NCBI GenBank assembly: GCA_027021685.1
Contig: JALUTW010000236.1
Span: forward strand, 1-10,943
Reading direction: 5' to 3'
Origin: Chromatiales bacterium
Lineage (GTDB): Bacteria; Pseudomonadota; Gammaproteobacteria; CAMYNG01
DNA: 10,943 nucleotides
Shown here: positions 1 to 5,845 of the stretch, piece after piece
Layout: each line of letters begins with the position of its first letter
Position numbering within the stretch: the first letter of the stretch is position 1
Translations under genes and position numbers: made by a program
Notes under the pieces: generated by a model
What the model was told of the DNA's origin: nothing
Databases searched by the model: none
What the model saw: only the letters and a program-made list of their open reading frames with translations

Positions 1-794
1 CCCATGCCCCAGATGACCTGCTTGTTGGCTAGGCGCCGGTCCACGTACTCCTCGGCCTTCTCCGGCGAGCCGATCTCCTGCAGCATCTCCAGCACCTTCT
101 GGTTGGCCCCGCCGTGCAGCGGCCCGGACAAAGCGCCGATGGCGGCAGCGATGACGCTGTTGGGACTGGCCAGGGTGGAGGCATTGACCAGCACGGCGAA
201 GGTGGAGGCATTGATGGTGTGCTCGGCGTGGAGGATGAGGCAGACGTCCATGATCCGCGCCAGCAGGGGATCGGGCTCGCGGCCGGTGAACATGTACAGG
301 AAGTTCTCGGCGTAGGACAGGTCCGGGCGCGGCTCCACCGGGTCATAGCCCGAGCGGATGTGCTGCCACATGGCCACCAGGGTGCCCATGCGGGCCAGGA
401 TCTTCACCGTCATGTTGTGGATGTAGTCCAGGTCCTCGCAGGCCTGGCTCCCGGTGAGGCACTCGTTGCCGGGATAGAACATGCCCAGCGAGGCCACCGC
501 CGTCTGCAGCATCTCCATGGGATGGCCGGTGGCGGGAAAGGTCTTCATGAGGTCGCGGATGTGGTACTGCACCCGGCGGTTGCGGCGCAGGCGGCCGTCG
601 AACTCGGCCAGCTGGGCGGCCGTGGGCAGCTGCCCGTCCAGCAGCAGCAGGGCGGTCTCCTCGAAGGTGCTGTGCTCGGCGAGCTGCTCTATGGGGTAGC
701 CGCGGTAGGAGAGGATCCCCTTCTCGCCGTCGATGTCCGAGATGTTGGACTTGGTGGCCGGCACCCCCGCCAGGCCGGGCAGGTACTCGCTCAT
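1..794 (-). CDS. gltA: Citrate synthase (type II / 2-methylcitrate synthase-like), 5' part only
   Basis: Condenses oxaloacetate and acetyl-CoA to citrate, the entry step of the TCA cycle. The 264 codons present start MSEYLPGLAGVPATKSNISD. The short N terminus (GLAGV, then DIDGEKGILSYRGYPIEQLAE near residues 21-40) is that of the compact citrate/2-methylcitrate synthase branch of about 380 residues, not the longer E. coli GltA. The HAEHTINAST segment (189-198) and ALSGPLHGGANQKVLEML (221-238, His227 being the conserved active-site His) are clear. The frame leaves the window at VIWGM, just where the GHRVY motif is expected, so it is cut by the window edge and not broken. ATG at 794 is chosen because GGGGAG lies 5 bases upstream. 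It is 90 bp downstream of erpA on the same strand. Family-level confidence is high. Citrate versus 2-methylcitrate specificity cannot be settled here, but no prp genes are visible. Confidence 0.93.
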   Translation of the reverse strand, partial: MSEYLPGLAGVPATKSNISDIDGEKGILSYRGYPIEQLAEHSTFEETALLLLDGQLPTAAQLAEFDGRLRRNRRVQYHIRDLMKTFPATGHPMEMLQTAVASLGMFYPGNECLTGSQACEDLDYIHNMTVKILARMGTLVAMWQHIRSGYDPVEPRPDLSYAENFLYMFTGREPDPLLARIMDVCLILHAEHTINASTFAVLVNASTLASPNSVIAAAIGALSGPLHGGANQKVLEMLQEIGSPEKAEEYVDRRLANKQVIWGM

Positions 795-839
795 GAGGCT
801 CCCCTTTGCACCGTGCGACGCAGTGAAGGATAGCAGATT

Positions 840-873
840 GGAACCGGCACAACGGCGCCGGTTCCCGGCGCCG
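840..873 (-). other. Two mutually exclusive hairpins in the erpA-gltA spacer
   Basis: Two perfect 9-bp stems share a segment. Stem A pairs 865-873 with 853-861 (CGGCGCCGG, GAA loop, CCGGCGCCG on the minus strand). Stem B pairs 857-865 with 840-848 (GGAACCGGC, 8-base loop, GCCGGTTCC). Because 857-861 is used by both, only one can form at a time. Neither is followed by a proper U-tract; only TTGT follows stem A. They may act as a processing or partial termination signal after erpA, or as an attenuator-like leader of the citrate synthase gene. The pairing is seen directly; the function is inference. Confidence 0.5.
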
Positions 874-884
874 CCGGCGGGAAA

Positions 885-1229
885 TCAGACGGAGAAGGAA
901 GAGCCGCAGCCGCAGGTGGTGGTGGCGTTGGGATTGCGGATCACGAACTGGGCCCCGGAGAGGTCCTCCTTGTAGTCGATCTCCGCCCCCATGAGGTACT
1001 GGATGCTCATGGGATCGATGAGCAGGGTCACGCCGCCGTTCTCCACCGTGGTGTCGCCCTCCTGCACCTCCTCGTCGAAGGTGAAGCCGTACTGGAAGCC
1101 GGAACAGCCTCCGCCGGTGACGAACACCCGCAGCTTGAGGTTGTCGTTGCCCTCCTCCTCGATGAGGCTCTTCACCTTGGCCGCGGCGGCGTCGGTGAAG
1201 ACGAGGGGCGATTCGGTTGCCGTGGTCAT
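885..1229 (-). CDS. erpA: Iron-sulfur cluster insertion protein ErpA
   Basis: A-type Fe-S carrier that receives clusters from the scaffold and passes them to apo-proteins in the cytosol. The 114-residue product has the length of E. coli ErpA and keeps the three cluster-binding cysteines at the same positions: Cys42 in TGGGCSGFQYGFTF, and Cys106 and Cys108 in the C-terminal TCGCGSSFSV. A longer form starting at GTG 1244 is possible, but that GTG is part of the ribosome-binding site (GTGGAG, 9 bases before ATG 1229), so ATG 1229 is preferred. NPNA before the last Cys pair and PMSIQYL in the middle are ErpA-like and separate it from IscA and SufA. It follows the bactofilin gene but has its own promoter and a dyad at 1260-1285, so it is probably regulated separately from the genes upstream. 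Confidence 0.96.
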   Translation of the reverse strand: MTTATESPLVFTDAAAAKVKSLIEEEGNDNLKLRVFVTGGGCSGFQYGFTFDEEVQEGDTTVENGGVTLLIDPMSIQYLMGAEIDYKEDLSGAQFVIRNPNATTTCGCGSSFSV

Positions 1230-1259
1230 ATGGGCTGTCTCCACAGAAAATCTGCCTGA

Positions 1260-1309
1260 ATAATATCAGAGAACTCTGATATTATGGGAATCCTGAGTGG
1301 GGCCGTCAA
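1260..1309 (-). promoter_or_regulatory. sigma70-like promoter of erpA with a perfect operator-like dyad
   Basis: On the minus strand TTGACG (1309-1304) and CATAAT (1286-1281) are separated by exactly 17 bases, a near-consensus sigma70 promoter. The -35 box overlaps the bactofilin stop codon. The -10 box lies inside a perfect inverted repeat at 1260-1285: 12-bp arms ATAATATCAGAG and CTCTGATATTAT around a 2-base centre. Expected transcription start is near 1274, in the dyad itself, leaving a leader of about 45 bases. A dyad on the -10/start region is a typical repressor site. IscR, an Fe-S-sensing Rrf2 regulator of erpA in E. coli, is the obvious candidate, but the arms do not match its type 1 or type 2 consensus well. 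The stem is too AT-rich and lacks the U-tract for a good terminator. Confidence 0.72.
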
Positions 1310-1722
1310 GTATTGCCCGCGGCCTTTTCCGCCTCGGGCTTGATCTTGACCACGCCCTTCTCGTGCTCGGCCCGGTGCACCAGGTTCCCGTTCACCTCGG
1401 CCCCCATGGCCATTTCGATGAGGCTGTAGTAGACGTTGCCGTTGACCCGGGCCTTGGCCGCCAGCTCGATGTGCTCGGCGGCATGGACATCGCCGATGAT
1501 GGTGCCGTTGAGCACGATGTTGGGCACCTTGACCTCGCCCTCGATGGTCCCCTGCTCGCTCACCGTAAGCACCGACCCGGAATCGTCCTCGGAAATGACG
1601 TTGCCGCGCACCACCCCGTTGACGTGCAGGCCGCCGCGGAACACCACGTCGCCGCGGATCTCGGTGTTCTGGCCGATGAGCGAATCAATCCTGGCCGTCT
1701 GCCTGGGCTTCTTTCCCCACAT
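1306..1722 (-). CDS. Bactofilin-family polymer-forming protein
   Basis: Bactofilins polymerise without nucleotide into cytoskeletal filaments at the inner membrane and help organise cell-wall or stalk machinery. The 138-residue product has the family's right-handed beta-helix pattern, short turns rich in G, V, N and I: residues 13-17 SLIGQ, then EIRGDVVFRGGLHVNGVVRG, GTIEGEV, NGTIIGDV, ARVNGNVYYS and AEVNGNLVH. The tail is short and charged (EKGVVKIKPEAEKAAGNT). ATG 1722 is preferred over TTG 1752 because AGGGAG lies about 10 bases upstream. It overlaps the end of the preceding coiled-coil gene by 38 bp, suggesting coupled translation. The order argC, coiled-coil protein, bactofilin, erpA matches Pseudomonas (PA0662-PA0665 from memory). 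The specific role here is unknown. Confidence 0.9.
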   Translation of the reverse strand: MWGKKPRQTARIDSLIGQNTEIRGDVVFRGGLHVNGVVRGNVISEDDSGSVLTVSEQGTIEGEVKVPNIVLNGTIIGDVHAAEHIELAAKARVNGNVYYSLIEMAMGAEVNGNLVHRAEHEKGVVKIKPEAEKAAGNT

Positions 1723-2440
1723 GACGCGCTTGCTCCCTGGTCTCCCAATCAAAGGTCTTTTCGATCATGTCGCGGCTGCCGCCGCGGGGCCGCACCTGCA
1801 CCGTCACCCGCTGCAGGCGAAACCCGTCGGGCAGATGCAGCTCGCCGTGCAGGTCCTGAAAGTACTTGAACCGGTACTTGAGTTCCTTGACGCCCTTCTC
1901 GGTCACCTGCGAAAGGTCCAGGCTGCGCGGACGCCCGCCCTGGATTCCTTCCAGCCGCAGCCGGACCGTGCCGTAGGCTAACCTATCATTTTTGAGCACC
2001 TGGGTTAATACGACCTTGTAGCGATAGGTCCCGTCGTGACCCGCGGGCGTCAGCTTGAAGCTCTGCAGGTGCAGGCCGCGGGCCGCCTGGCGCGGCGAGA
2101 CGATGCCCCGGTAGAAGGCCAGCTCCTCGTTGAGTTCCAGGATCTCGGACTGCAGGGCCTGCAGGGACAGCTTGATGTCCGCCGCCGCCTTGCGCTCCAC
2201 CTGCACCGCCCGCTCCAGCACCGCGTTCTGCTCGCGCAGGGCCTCGAGCTGCCGCTCCAGCGCCGCCTTTTCCGCCGCCAGCGCCCGGTACTCGCGCGCC
2301 GCGGCCACGTGATCGAAGCCGGCCCGGTAGCGGCCGTACTCGAACAGCGACCAGCCCGCCGCCACCATGGCGGCGGCGCCCAGCCCCAGCAGCACCCGCG
2401 TCTTCCACGGCCGGTGGGCCTTGACCACCAGCCCGCTCAC
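1685..2440 (-). CDS. Single-pass membrane protein with coiled coil (DUF6776-type)
   Basis: No biochemical function is known to me. The 251-residue product has a short basic N terminus, one membrane segment at about residues 15-34 (VLLGLGAAAMVAAGWSLFEY), a long coiled coil at about 47-111 rich in A, E, L and Q (EKAALERQLEALREQNAVLE), and a beta-rich C-terminal domain at about 122-222 that probably lies in the periplasm. I assign the DUF6776 family from this architecture and its place between argC and a bactofilin. The start is GTG 2440, sharing GTGA with the argC stop, a 4-base overlap that indicates translational coupling; the frame stays open far upstream only because it shadows argC. Being cotranscribed with a bactofilin suggests it could anchor or organise the filament at the membrane. 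That is inference. Confidence 0.82.
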   Translation of the reverse strand: MSGLVVKAHRPWKTRVLLGLGAAAMVAAGWSLFEYGRYRAGFDHVAAAREYRALAAEKAALERQLEALREQNAVLERAVQVERKAAADIKLSLQALQSEILELNEELAFYRGIVSPRQAARGLHLQSFKLTPAGHDGTYRYKVVLTQVLKNDRLAYGTVRLRLEGIQGGRPRSLDLSQVTEKGVKELKYRFKYFQDLHGELHLPDGFRLQRVTVQVRPRGGSRDMIEKTFDWETREQARHVGKEAQADGQD

Positions 2441-3465
2441 GGCACCAGCGCCGGGGCCGCCAGCCCCAGGGTCTCGTCCAGCCCGAACATGATGTTCATG
2501 TTCTGCACCGCCTGCCCCGCCGCCCCCTTGACCAGGTTGTCGATGACCGACAGCACCACCACCGTGTCCCCGTCCTGCGGCCGGTGCACCGCGATGCGGC
2601 AGGTGTTGACCCCGCGCACGCTGCGCGTCTCCGGGTGGCTGCCGGCCGGCAGCACATCCACGAAGGGCTCGTCCCGGTAGCGCCCCTGGAACAGTTCCTG
2701 CAGGTCGGCCCCGCCGGTGAGCCTGGCGTAGAGGGTGGCATGGATGCCGCGGATCATGGGGGTCAGGTGGGGGACGAAGGTGAGCCCCACCGGGCCCCCG
2801 GCGGCCTGCCCCAGCCCCTGGCGGATCTCCGGCAGGTGGCGGTGGCCGGGCACGGCATAGGCCTTCATGCTCTCGGAACACTCCGCCAGCAGGGTGCCCA
2901 CCGCGGCCTTGCGCCCGGCGCCGGAGACTCCGGACTTGCAGTCGGCCACCAGGGTGGAGGCCTCCACCACGCCGGCCTCCAGCAGCGGCAGCAGGCCCAG
3001 CTGCACCGCGGTGGGATAGCAGCCGGGGTTGGCCACCAGCCGCGCCGTGCGGACGGCCTCGCGGTTGACCTCGGGCAGGCCGTAGACCGCCTCGGCCAGG
3101 AGATCGGGGCAGGCATGGGGCTGGCCGTACCAGCGGGCCCATTCCCCGGCGTCCCGGAGGCGGAAGTCCGCCGCCAGGTCGATGACGCGCACACCGGCGG
3201 CCAGCAGGGCCGGGGCCTGGGTCATGGCCACCCCGTTGGGGGTGGCGAAGAACACCAGGTCGCACTCGGCCAGGGGCGCGGCCTCCGGTGCGCTGAAGGC
3301 CAGGTCCACGAAACCCCGCAGGCTGGGGAACAGCTCCGCCACCGGCGTGCCCGCCTCGGCGCGCGAGGTGATGCAGGCCAGCTCCGCCTGCGGATGGACG
3401 GCCAGCAGGCGCAGCAGCTCGACGCCGGTATAGCCGGTGCCGCCGACGACGCCGACGCGGATCAT
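2437..3465 (-). CDS. argC: N-acetyl-gamma-glutamyl-phosphate reductase
   Basis: Reduces N-acetyl-glutamyl-5-phosphate to the semialdehyde with NADPH, the third step of arginine biosynthesis, in the cytosol. The 342-residue product has the full length of the family. The nucleotide-binding loop is GGTGYTG (8-14). The catalytic Cys is Cys149 in ANPGCYPTA. The substrate-binding segment PGHRHLPEI (206-214), SGVSGAGRK (178-186) and the C-terminal VIDNLVKGAAGQAVQN are all present. ATG 3465 gives the standard MIRVGVVGGTGYTG N terminus, but no good ribosome-binding site precedes it. Instead an 8-codon reading frame ends on ATGA at the start codon. A TATAAT lies 33 bases upstream. Its stop overlaps the start of the next gene. 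No other arg gene is in the window, and I see no ARG-box. Confidence 0.97.
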   Translation of the reverse strand: MIRVGVVGGTGYTGVELLRLLAVHPQAELACITSRAEAGTPVAELFPSLRGFVDLAFSAPEAAPLAECDLVFFATPNGVAMTQAPALLAAGVRVIDLAADFRLRDAGEWARWYGQPHACPDLLAEAVYGLPEVNREAVRTARLVANPGCYPTAVQLGLLPLLEAGVVEASTLVADCKSGVSGAGRKAAVGTLLAECSESMKAYAVPGHRHLPEIRQGLGQAAGGPVGLTFVPHLTPMIRGIHATLYARLTGGADLQELFQGRYRDEPFVDVLPAGSHPETRSVRGVNTCRIAVHRPQDGDTVVVLSVIDNLVKGAAGQAVQNMNIMFGLDETLGLAAPALVP

Positions 3466-3488
3466 GGCTGAAATGGCTGCAGGTCCAT
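3462..3488 (-). other. Possible leader micro-ORF coupled to argC
   Basis: Eight codons (MDLQPFQP) run from ATG 3488 to a TGA that overlaps the argC ATG as ATGA. The expected transcription start from the TATAAT at 3498-3503 is only a few bases upstream of ATG 3488, so translation would be leaderless or nearly so. Because argC has no clear ribosome-binding site of its own, termination-reinitiation from this short frame would explain how it is translated. It has no Arg codons, so a classical attenuation peptide is not supported. It is also short enough to occur by chance. Confidence 0.25.
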
Positions 3489-3497
3489 AAGGGGCAC

Positions 3498-3503
3498 ATT
3501 ATA
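3498..3503 (-). promoter_or_regulatory. -10 box of the argC operon promoter
   Basis: A perfect TATAAT on the minus strand sits in a short AT-rich patch inside otherwise GC-rich DNA, 33 bases upstream of the argC ATG. At 16-18 bases further upstream I find no convincing TTGACA-like box (CAGCAC is the closest position), so the promoter would be weak or activator-assisted. The heptamer element begins right behind it. Confidence 0.5.
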
Positions 3504-3532
3504 TATGGGATGGGTGCCGGGTGCTGGACCTG

Positions 3533-3701
3533 GAGGGCCGAGGGACGAGGGCCGAGGGACGAGGGGCGAGGGCAGAGGGCGGAACCACCGCACCGCGCCG
3601 GTGGTGCGCGGGATCCGGTGCCATCGCTGCGCGATCACACCCTGCACCTCGGCCCTCGTCCCTCTGTCCTCTGTCCTCTGTCCTCTGTCTTCCGTCTTCT
3701 G
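3533..3701. repeat. Facing heptamer arrays around hairpins (structured intergenic element)
   Basis: The left array is seven consecutive 7-base units, mostly GAGGGNC (3533-3581). The right array is seven units of the complementary type, CCCTCGT decaying to TCCTCTG and TCTTCTG (3653-3701). Together they form a long imperfect inverted repeat. Between them lie a 7-bp stem with an 8-base loop (3584-3590 with 3599-3605) and a 5-bp stem with a 3-base loop (3623-3627 with 3631-3635). The left array has regularly spaced GGG runs that could form a G-quadruplex on the plus strand. No transposase or clear target-site duplication is visible. It occupies most of the 292-bp gap between argC and the porin terminator. 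I infer a REP-like dispersed element; similar period-7 intergenic repeats occur in GC-rich gammaproteobacteria, as far as I recall. Confidence 0.7.
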
Positions 3702-3730
3702 AAACAAAAGCCCCGGCGCGGGGCCGGGGC
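3702..3730 (-). terminator. Rho-independent terminator of the DsrE-porin operon
   Basis: On the minus strand, 27 bases after the porin stop codon, GCCCCGG (3730-3724) and CCGGGGC (3716-3710) form a perfect 7-bp GC stem with a 7-base loop, followed at once by TTTTGTTT. This is a canonical intrinsic terminator in the porin direction. It also insulates the argC promoter region from transcription coming through the porin. Confidence 0.85.
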
Positions 3731-3757
3731 AAGGCTGAAGCGGAAGAAGGAGATCCG

Positions 3758-5134
3758 TCAGAAGATCGCAAGAATCTGCAGCGCCAGCCGGTCATCCATG
3801 GAACCGAGAATCTGGTTGGGCGTGGCACTGCCGGCCAGATTCGGCGCCTCGGCATCCCGGATCTCGTAGTTCAGAATGAGCCGGGTCTTCTTGTTGAAGA
3901 AGTACTGCACGCCCAGGGTCCAGGTCTCGAACCTGCGTTCGGCGCTGCTGTTGTTGGTCAGCCGGTTGAGCACGTCGTAGCGGACATCCAGCTCCCACTT
4001 GGGGGTGGGGGCGTAGCCGTAGTGGATGTACCAGCCGTCCGCCTCGCCCTTGGTGGCCACGTTGAACGATGCGGTTCCCGTATTGGCGTTGTTTGCGGCA
4101 CCCGCAATTGCACCACCATCGGTGCCATTGAAGATCATGCCGTCGGCGGTGATGTACTCGAAGGCCGCCCGGTGCCTGCCCTTGCGGAAGGTGGTGCCGA
4201 TGCCGGAACGGGTGCGATCATACTCCCCCGCGCCACCGGTATTGTTGGCCCCGGTCAGGGTGCGCTTGCCGTCCTGGCGCCACGCGAACAGCTTCCACCC
4301 CTCGCGCCGGGGGCCCTTGCCACCGTAAACCCTCTCGGAGGACCAATACAGGTACAGTTCCTTGTTGTCGTCGTTGTCGCCACGGGTGATGCCGTTGCCG
4401 TTGCCGTACATGATGGCATAGGAATGCTCCCAGTTTCCGGACTCGAAGATCTCGAACAACTGGATACCCACGTCGCGGAAGGCGCTCACCGGCCCGTTGG
4501 GCTTGTTGGCACAGCTTGGATTGGGCGTGCCCCCGGGGCAGGTGCCCGTGCCGTTGCCCGCGGTGGTGGAGCCGTCACCGTCGAAGAAACGCTCCAGCAA
4601 CAGCTGGTTGGTGACATTGGTGAAATTGATGTAGTCGAACACGTGGATGGCCTGCAGCCCCTCTTCCGCGCCCGGGTGCTTGAACTGGCCCACGCGGACC
4701 CGCATGCCCTTGATGTGATTGAAGGTCACGCTGGCGTCCGTGATCTTGGCACTGCCGCCCCCCTGCCGCGTGATGCCGTTGTTGCCGAACTCGGCCAGGA
4801 AGAAATAGTTGGTCTTGGTGTCCAGCGGGAAGCCTGCGCCGCGCACGCCCACGCGGGCACGGATCACGTTGAAACCTTCGTTGGTTTTCAGATCGGGACG
4901 CACCTGGTTGAACACGGCATTCTGGCCGCTGAAGGCACCGGCCTTGAGCTTGGTGCCCGAGGTGGACTGGTACTCGGGCTGGATGAACCCCCACAGCTTG
5001 GCCCTCGGGGCCTGCCCCGGCGGTTCGGTACCCTGCAGTGCGAGCCAGTTGGCGGCCTGCGCGGCCCCGGCCATTCCCCCCAACGCAGCGGCACAGGCGG
5101 CCGCCGCAAGCGTCTTTTTCACTTGCATTTTCAT
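3758..5134 (-). CDS. Outer-membrane porin, OprO/OprP-like
   Basis: Predicted beta-barrel channel of the outer membrane, 458 residues. A Sec signal peptide (MKMQVKKTLAAAACAAALGG) ends at AQA, with cleavage after residue 27. The rest alternates aromatic and polar residues as in trimeric porins (KLWGFIQPEYQ, RVRVGQFKHP at 145-154, YAIMYGNGNG, WELDVRYDVLN, RLILNYEIRDAE) and ends in Phe, the usual outer-membrane assembly signal. ATG 5134 is preceded by AAGGAG at 6 bases. It is the second gene after the secreted DsrE protein, 69 bp apart with no terminator between, and a strong terminator follows it, so both should be read from the ECF-type promoter at 5741-5766. An unusual Cys pair (Cys199 and Cys208) lies in a Gly/Thr/Asn-rich stretch that looks like an extracellular loop. 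The similarity is to phosphate-selective OprO/P porins; the solute is unknown. Confidence 0.88.
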   Translation of the reverse strand: MKMQVKKTLAAAACAAALGGMAGAAQAANWLALQGTEPPGQAPRAKLWGFIQPEYQSTSGTKLKAGAFSGQNAVFNQVRPDLKTNEGFNVIRARVGVRGAGFPLDTKTNYFFLAEFGNNGITRQGGGSAKITDASVTFNHIKGMRVRVGQFKHPGAEEGLQAIHVFDYINFTNVTNQLLLERFFDGDGSTTAGNGTGTCPGGTPNPSCANKPNGPVSAFRDVGIQLFEIFESGNWEHSYAIMYGNGNGITRGDNDDNKELYLYWSSERVYGGKGPRREGWKLFAWRQDGKRTLTGANNTGGAGEYDRTRSGIGTTFRKGRHRAAFEYITADGMIFNGTDGGAIAGAANNANTGTASFNVATKGEADGWYIHYGYAPTPKWELDVRYDVLNRLTNNSSAERRFETWTLGVQYFFNKKTRLILNYEIRDAEAPNLAGSATPNQILGSMDDRLALQILAIF

Positions 5135-5203
5135 CAGTGTCTCCTTGGAACTCTTTCTTTGTTCGGTTCGCTGTCGTCTTGCGGGCCCCGAACCCTCGCG
5201 CCC

Positions 5204-5659
5204 TCAGGGCTTGATCAGGTAATAGCCCTGGTCCACCAGGTCGATGATCCGCACCACGCCGGCAGAGACCTTCACCGCGTGCGGGTTGAGCTTGGGCGGA
5301 ACACCGTCGCGCAGCTTGGTCATCTTGCGCATGGTGTTGGAACAGGCGGAGAACTTGACCCCGTTGGAGGCCAGGCTGGAGATGCGGCCCTTGTTGACGT
5401 TGTCGGCATAGAGCAGGCGCAGTCCGGGGCCGAAGGCCACGATCTCGATGGCCACCTGGTCCGGGCCGTAGTGCTTGATGAGGTTGTTGGCCACGTTGAG
5501 CACCAGCGTCTGCTTGAACGGGTTGGGATCGCTGATCTGCAGGACGATCTTTTTCTCGACGAAGGAATCGTCCTTCCTGGCGGCCCAGGCCGTGCCCGCG
5601 GTCAGGGCCATGAGGAACGCCGCCGCGAGTGCGGCGAGGCGCAATGACATGGATTGCAT
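5204..5659 (-). CDS. Secreted DsrE-family protein
   Basis: Small periplasmic protein of the DsrE/DsrF-like superfamily, whose cytosolic members (DsrE, TusD) carry persulfide sulfur on a Cys. The 151-residue precursor has a signal peptide (about residues 1-26, ending AWA before ARKDD). The mature part shows the alternating fold: KKIVLQIS, an NVANNLIKHYG helix, VAIEIVAFGPGLRLL (69-83), VKFSAC with Cys106 the only cysteine, and a C-terminal VRIIDLVDQGYYLIKP. ATG 5659 is chosen over longer forms because GGGGG precedes it by 5-6 bases and the signal peptide then begins at once. It is divergent from the sigma factor gene and first in the operon with the porin. It aligns along its length with the C-terminal half of the anti-sigma factor on the other side of the promoter region. 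The single Cys and export suggest periplasmic sulfur or thiol chemistry, but no catalytic activity can be shown from sequence. Confidence 0.85.
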   Translation of the reverse strand: MQSMSLRLAALAAAFLMALTAGTAWAARKDDSFVEKKIVLQISDPNPFKQTLVLNVANNLIKHYGPDQVAIEIVAFGPGLRLLYADNVNKGRISSLASNGVKFSACSNTMRKMTKLRDGVPPKLNPHAVKVSAGVVRIIDLVDQGYYLIKP

Positions 5660-5740
5660 GGTTTCCCCCTCACTCAGATTGTCGAACACCTTGTCGTGAA
5701 GCCCGCGCCGGCCGATGCCGGAGCGGCTCACAGAGGCAGT

Positions 5741-5766
5741 GACGGGGGAGCGGGTCGATTTATTCC
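5741..5766 (-). promoter_or_regulatory. ECF-type promoter for the DsrE-porin operon
   Basis: On the minus strand GGAATAAATCGA begins at 5766 and CGTCA begins at 5744, so the start of GGAA and the start of CGTC are 22 bases apart (GGAAT, 17 bases, CGTC). This is the layout of group IV (ECF) sigma promoters. The same 12-mer with the same spacing faces the other way upstream of the sigma gene. The predicted leader to ATG 5659 is about 75 bases. Recognition by the neighbouring sigma factor is inferred from this matched pair. Confidence 0.8.
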
Positions 5767-5813
5767 CCTGCGCATGTAATTCAGAAATTGGTTATATTCT
5801 GTTTCGCTGTTTG

Positions 5814-5826
5814 CCGGTGACACCGG
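5814..5826. promoter_or_regulatory. Palindrome between the two divergent ECF promoters
   Basis: CCGGTG and CACCGG form a perfect 6-bp dyad around a single A, in the 79-bp stretch separating the two -35 elements. An AT-rich tract (about 5774-5810) with a TATATT lies beside it, but I find no matching -35 box. It could bind an additional regulator of the divergent pair, or be chance in GC-rich DNA. Confidence 0.3.
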
Positions 5827-5845
5827 GCTGTGGTCTGATCCGCGC

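Noticed and set aside
114..833. A 239-codon plus-strand frame antisense to citrate synthase
   Set aside because: The citrate synthase frame on the minus strand carries all the family motifs; the plus-strand translation is rich in G, H, Q and V with no domain.
1260..1285. The erpA dyad as a terminator of the bactofilin operon
   Set aside because: The stem is AT-rich, has a 2-base centre that cannot form a good loop, lacks a U-tract, and contains a well-spaced -10 box. An operator is the better reading.
1685..3499. A 604-codon minus-strand frame that would fuse a long N-terminal region to the coiled-coil protein
   Set aside because: The upstream 350 codons are argC read in the wrong frame. 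The GTGA junction at 2437-2440 gives a natural start for the coiled-coil gene.
3533..3701. The heptamer arrays as a CRISPR array
   Set aside because: The units are 7 bases with no spacers, and no cas gene is nearby.
3758..3857. A lipobox around Cys14 in the porin signal peptide
   Set aside because: The residues before the Cys (AAA) do not fit a lipobox, and a clear AQA cleavage site lies 13 residues further on.
3521..5647. A 708-codon open frame on the plus strand, antisense to the porin and DsrE genes
   Set aside because: It covers the non-coding heptamer element and runs opposite two convincing genes with signal peptides. Its translation is rich in G, H and V with no recognisable domain. 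Long antisense frames are common in GC-rich DNA.
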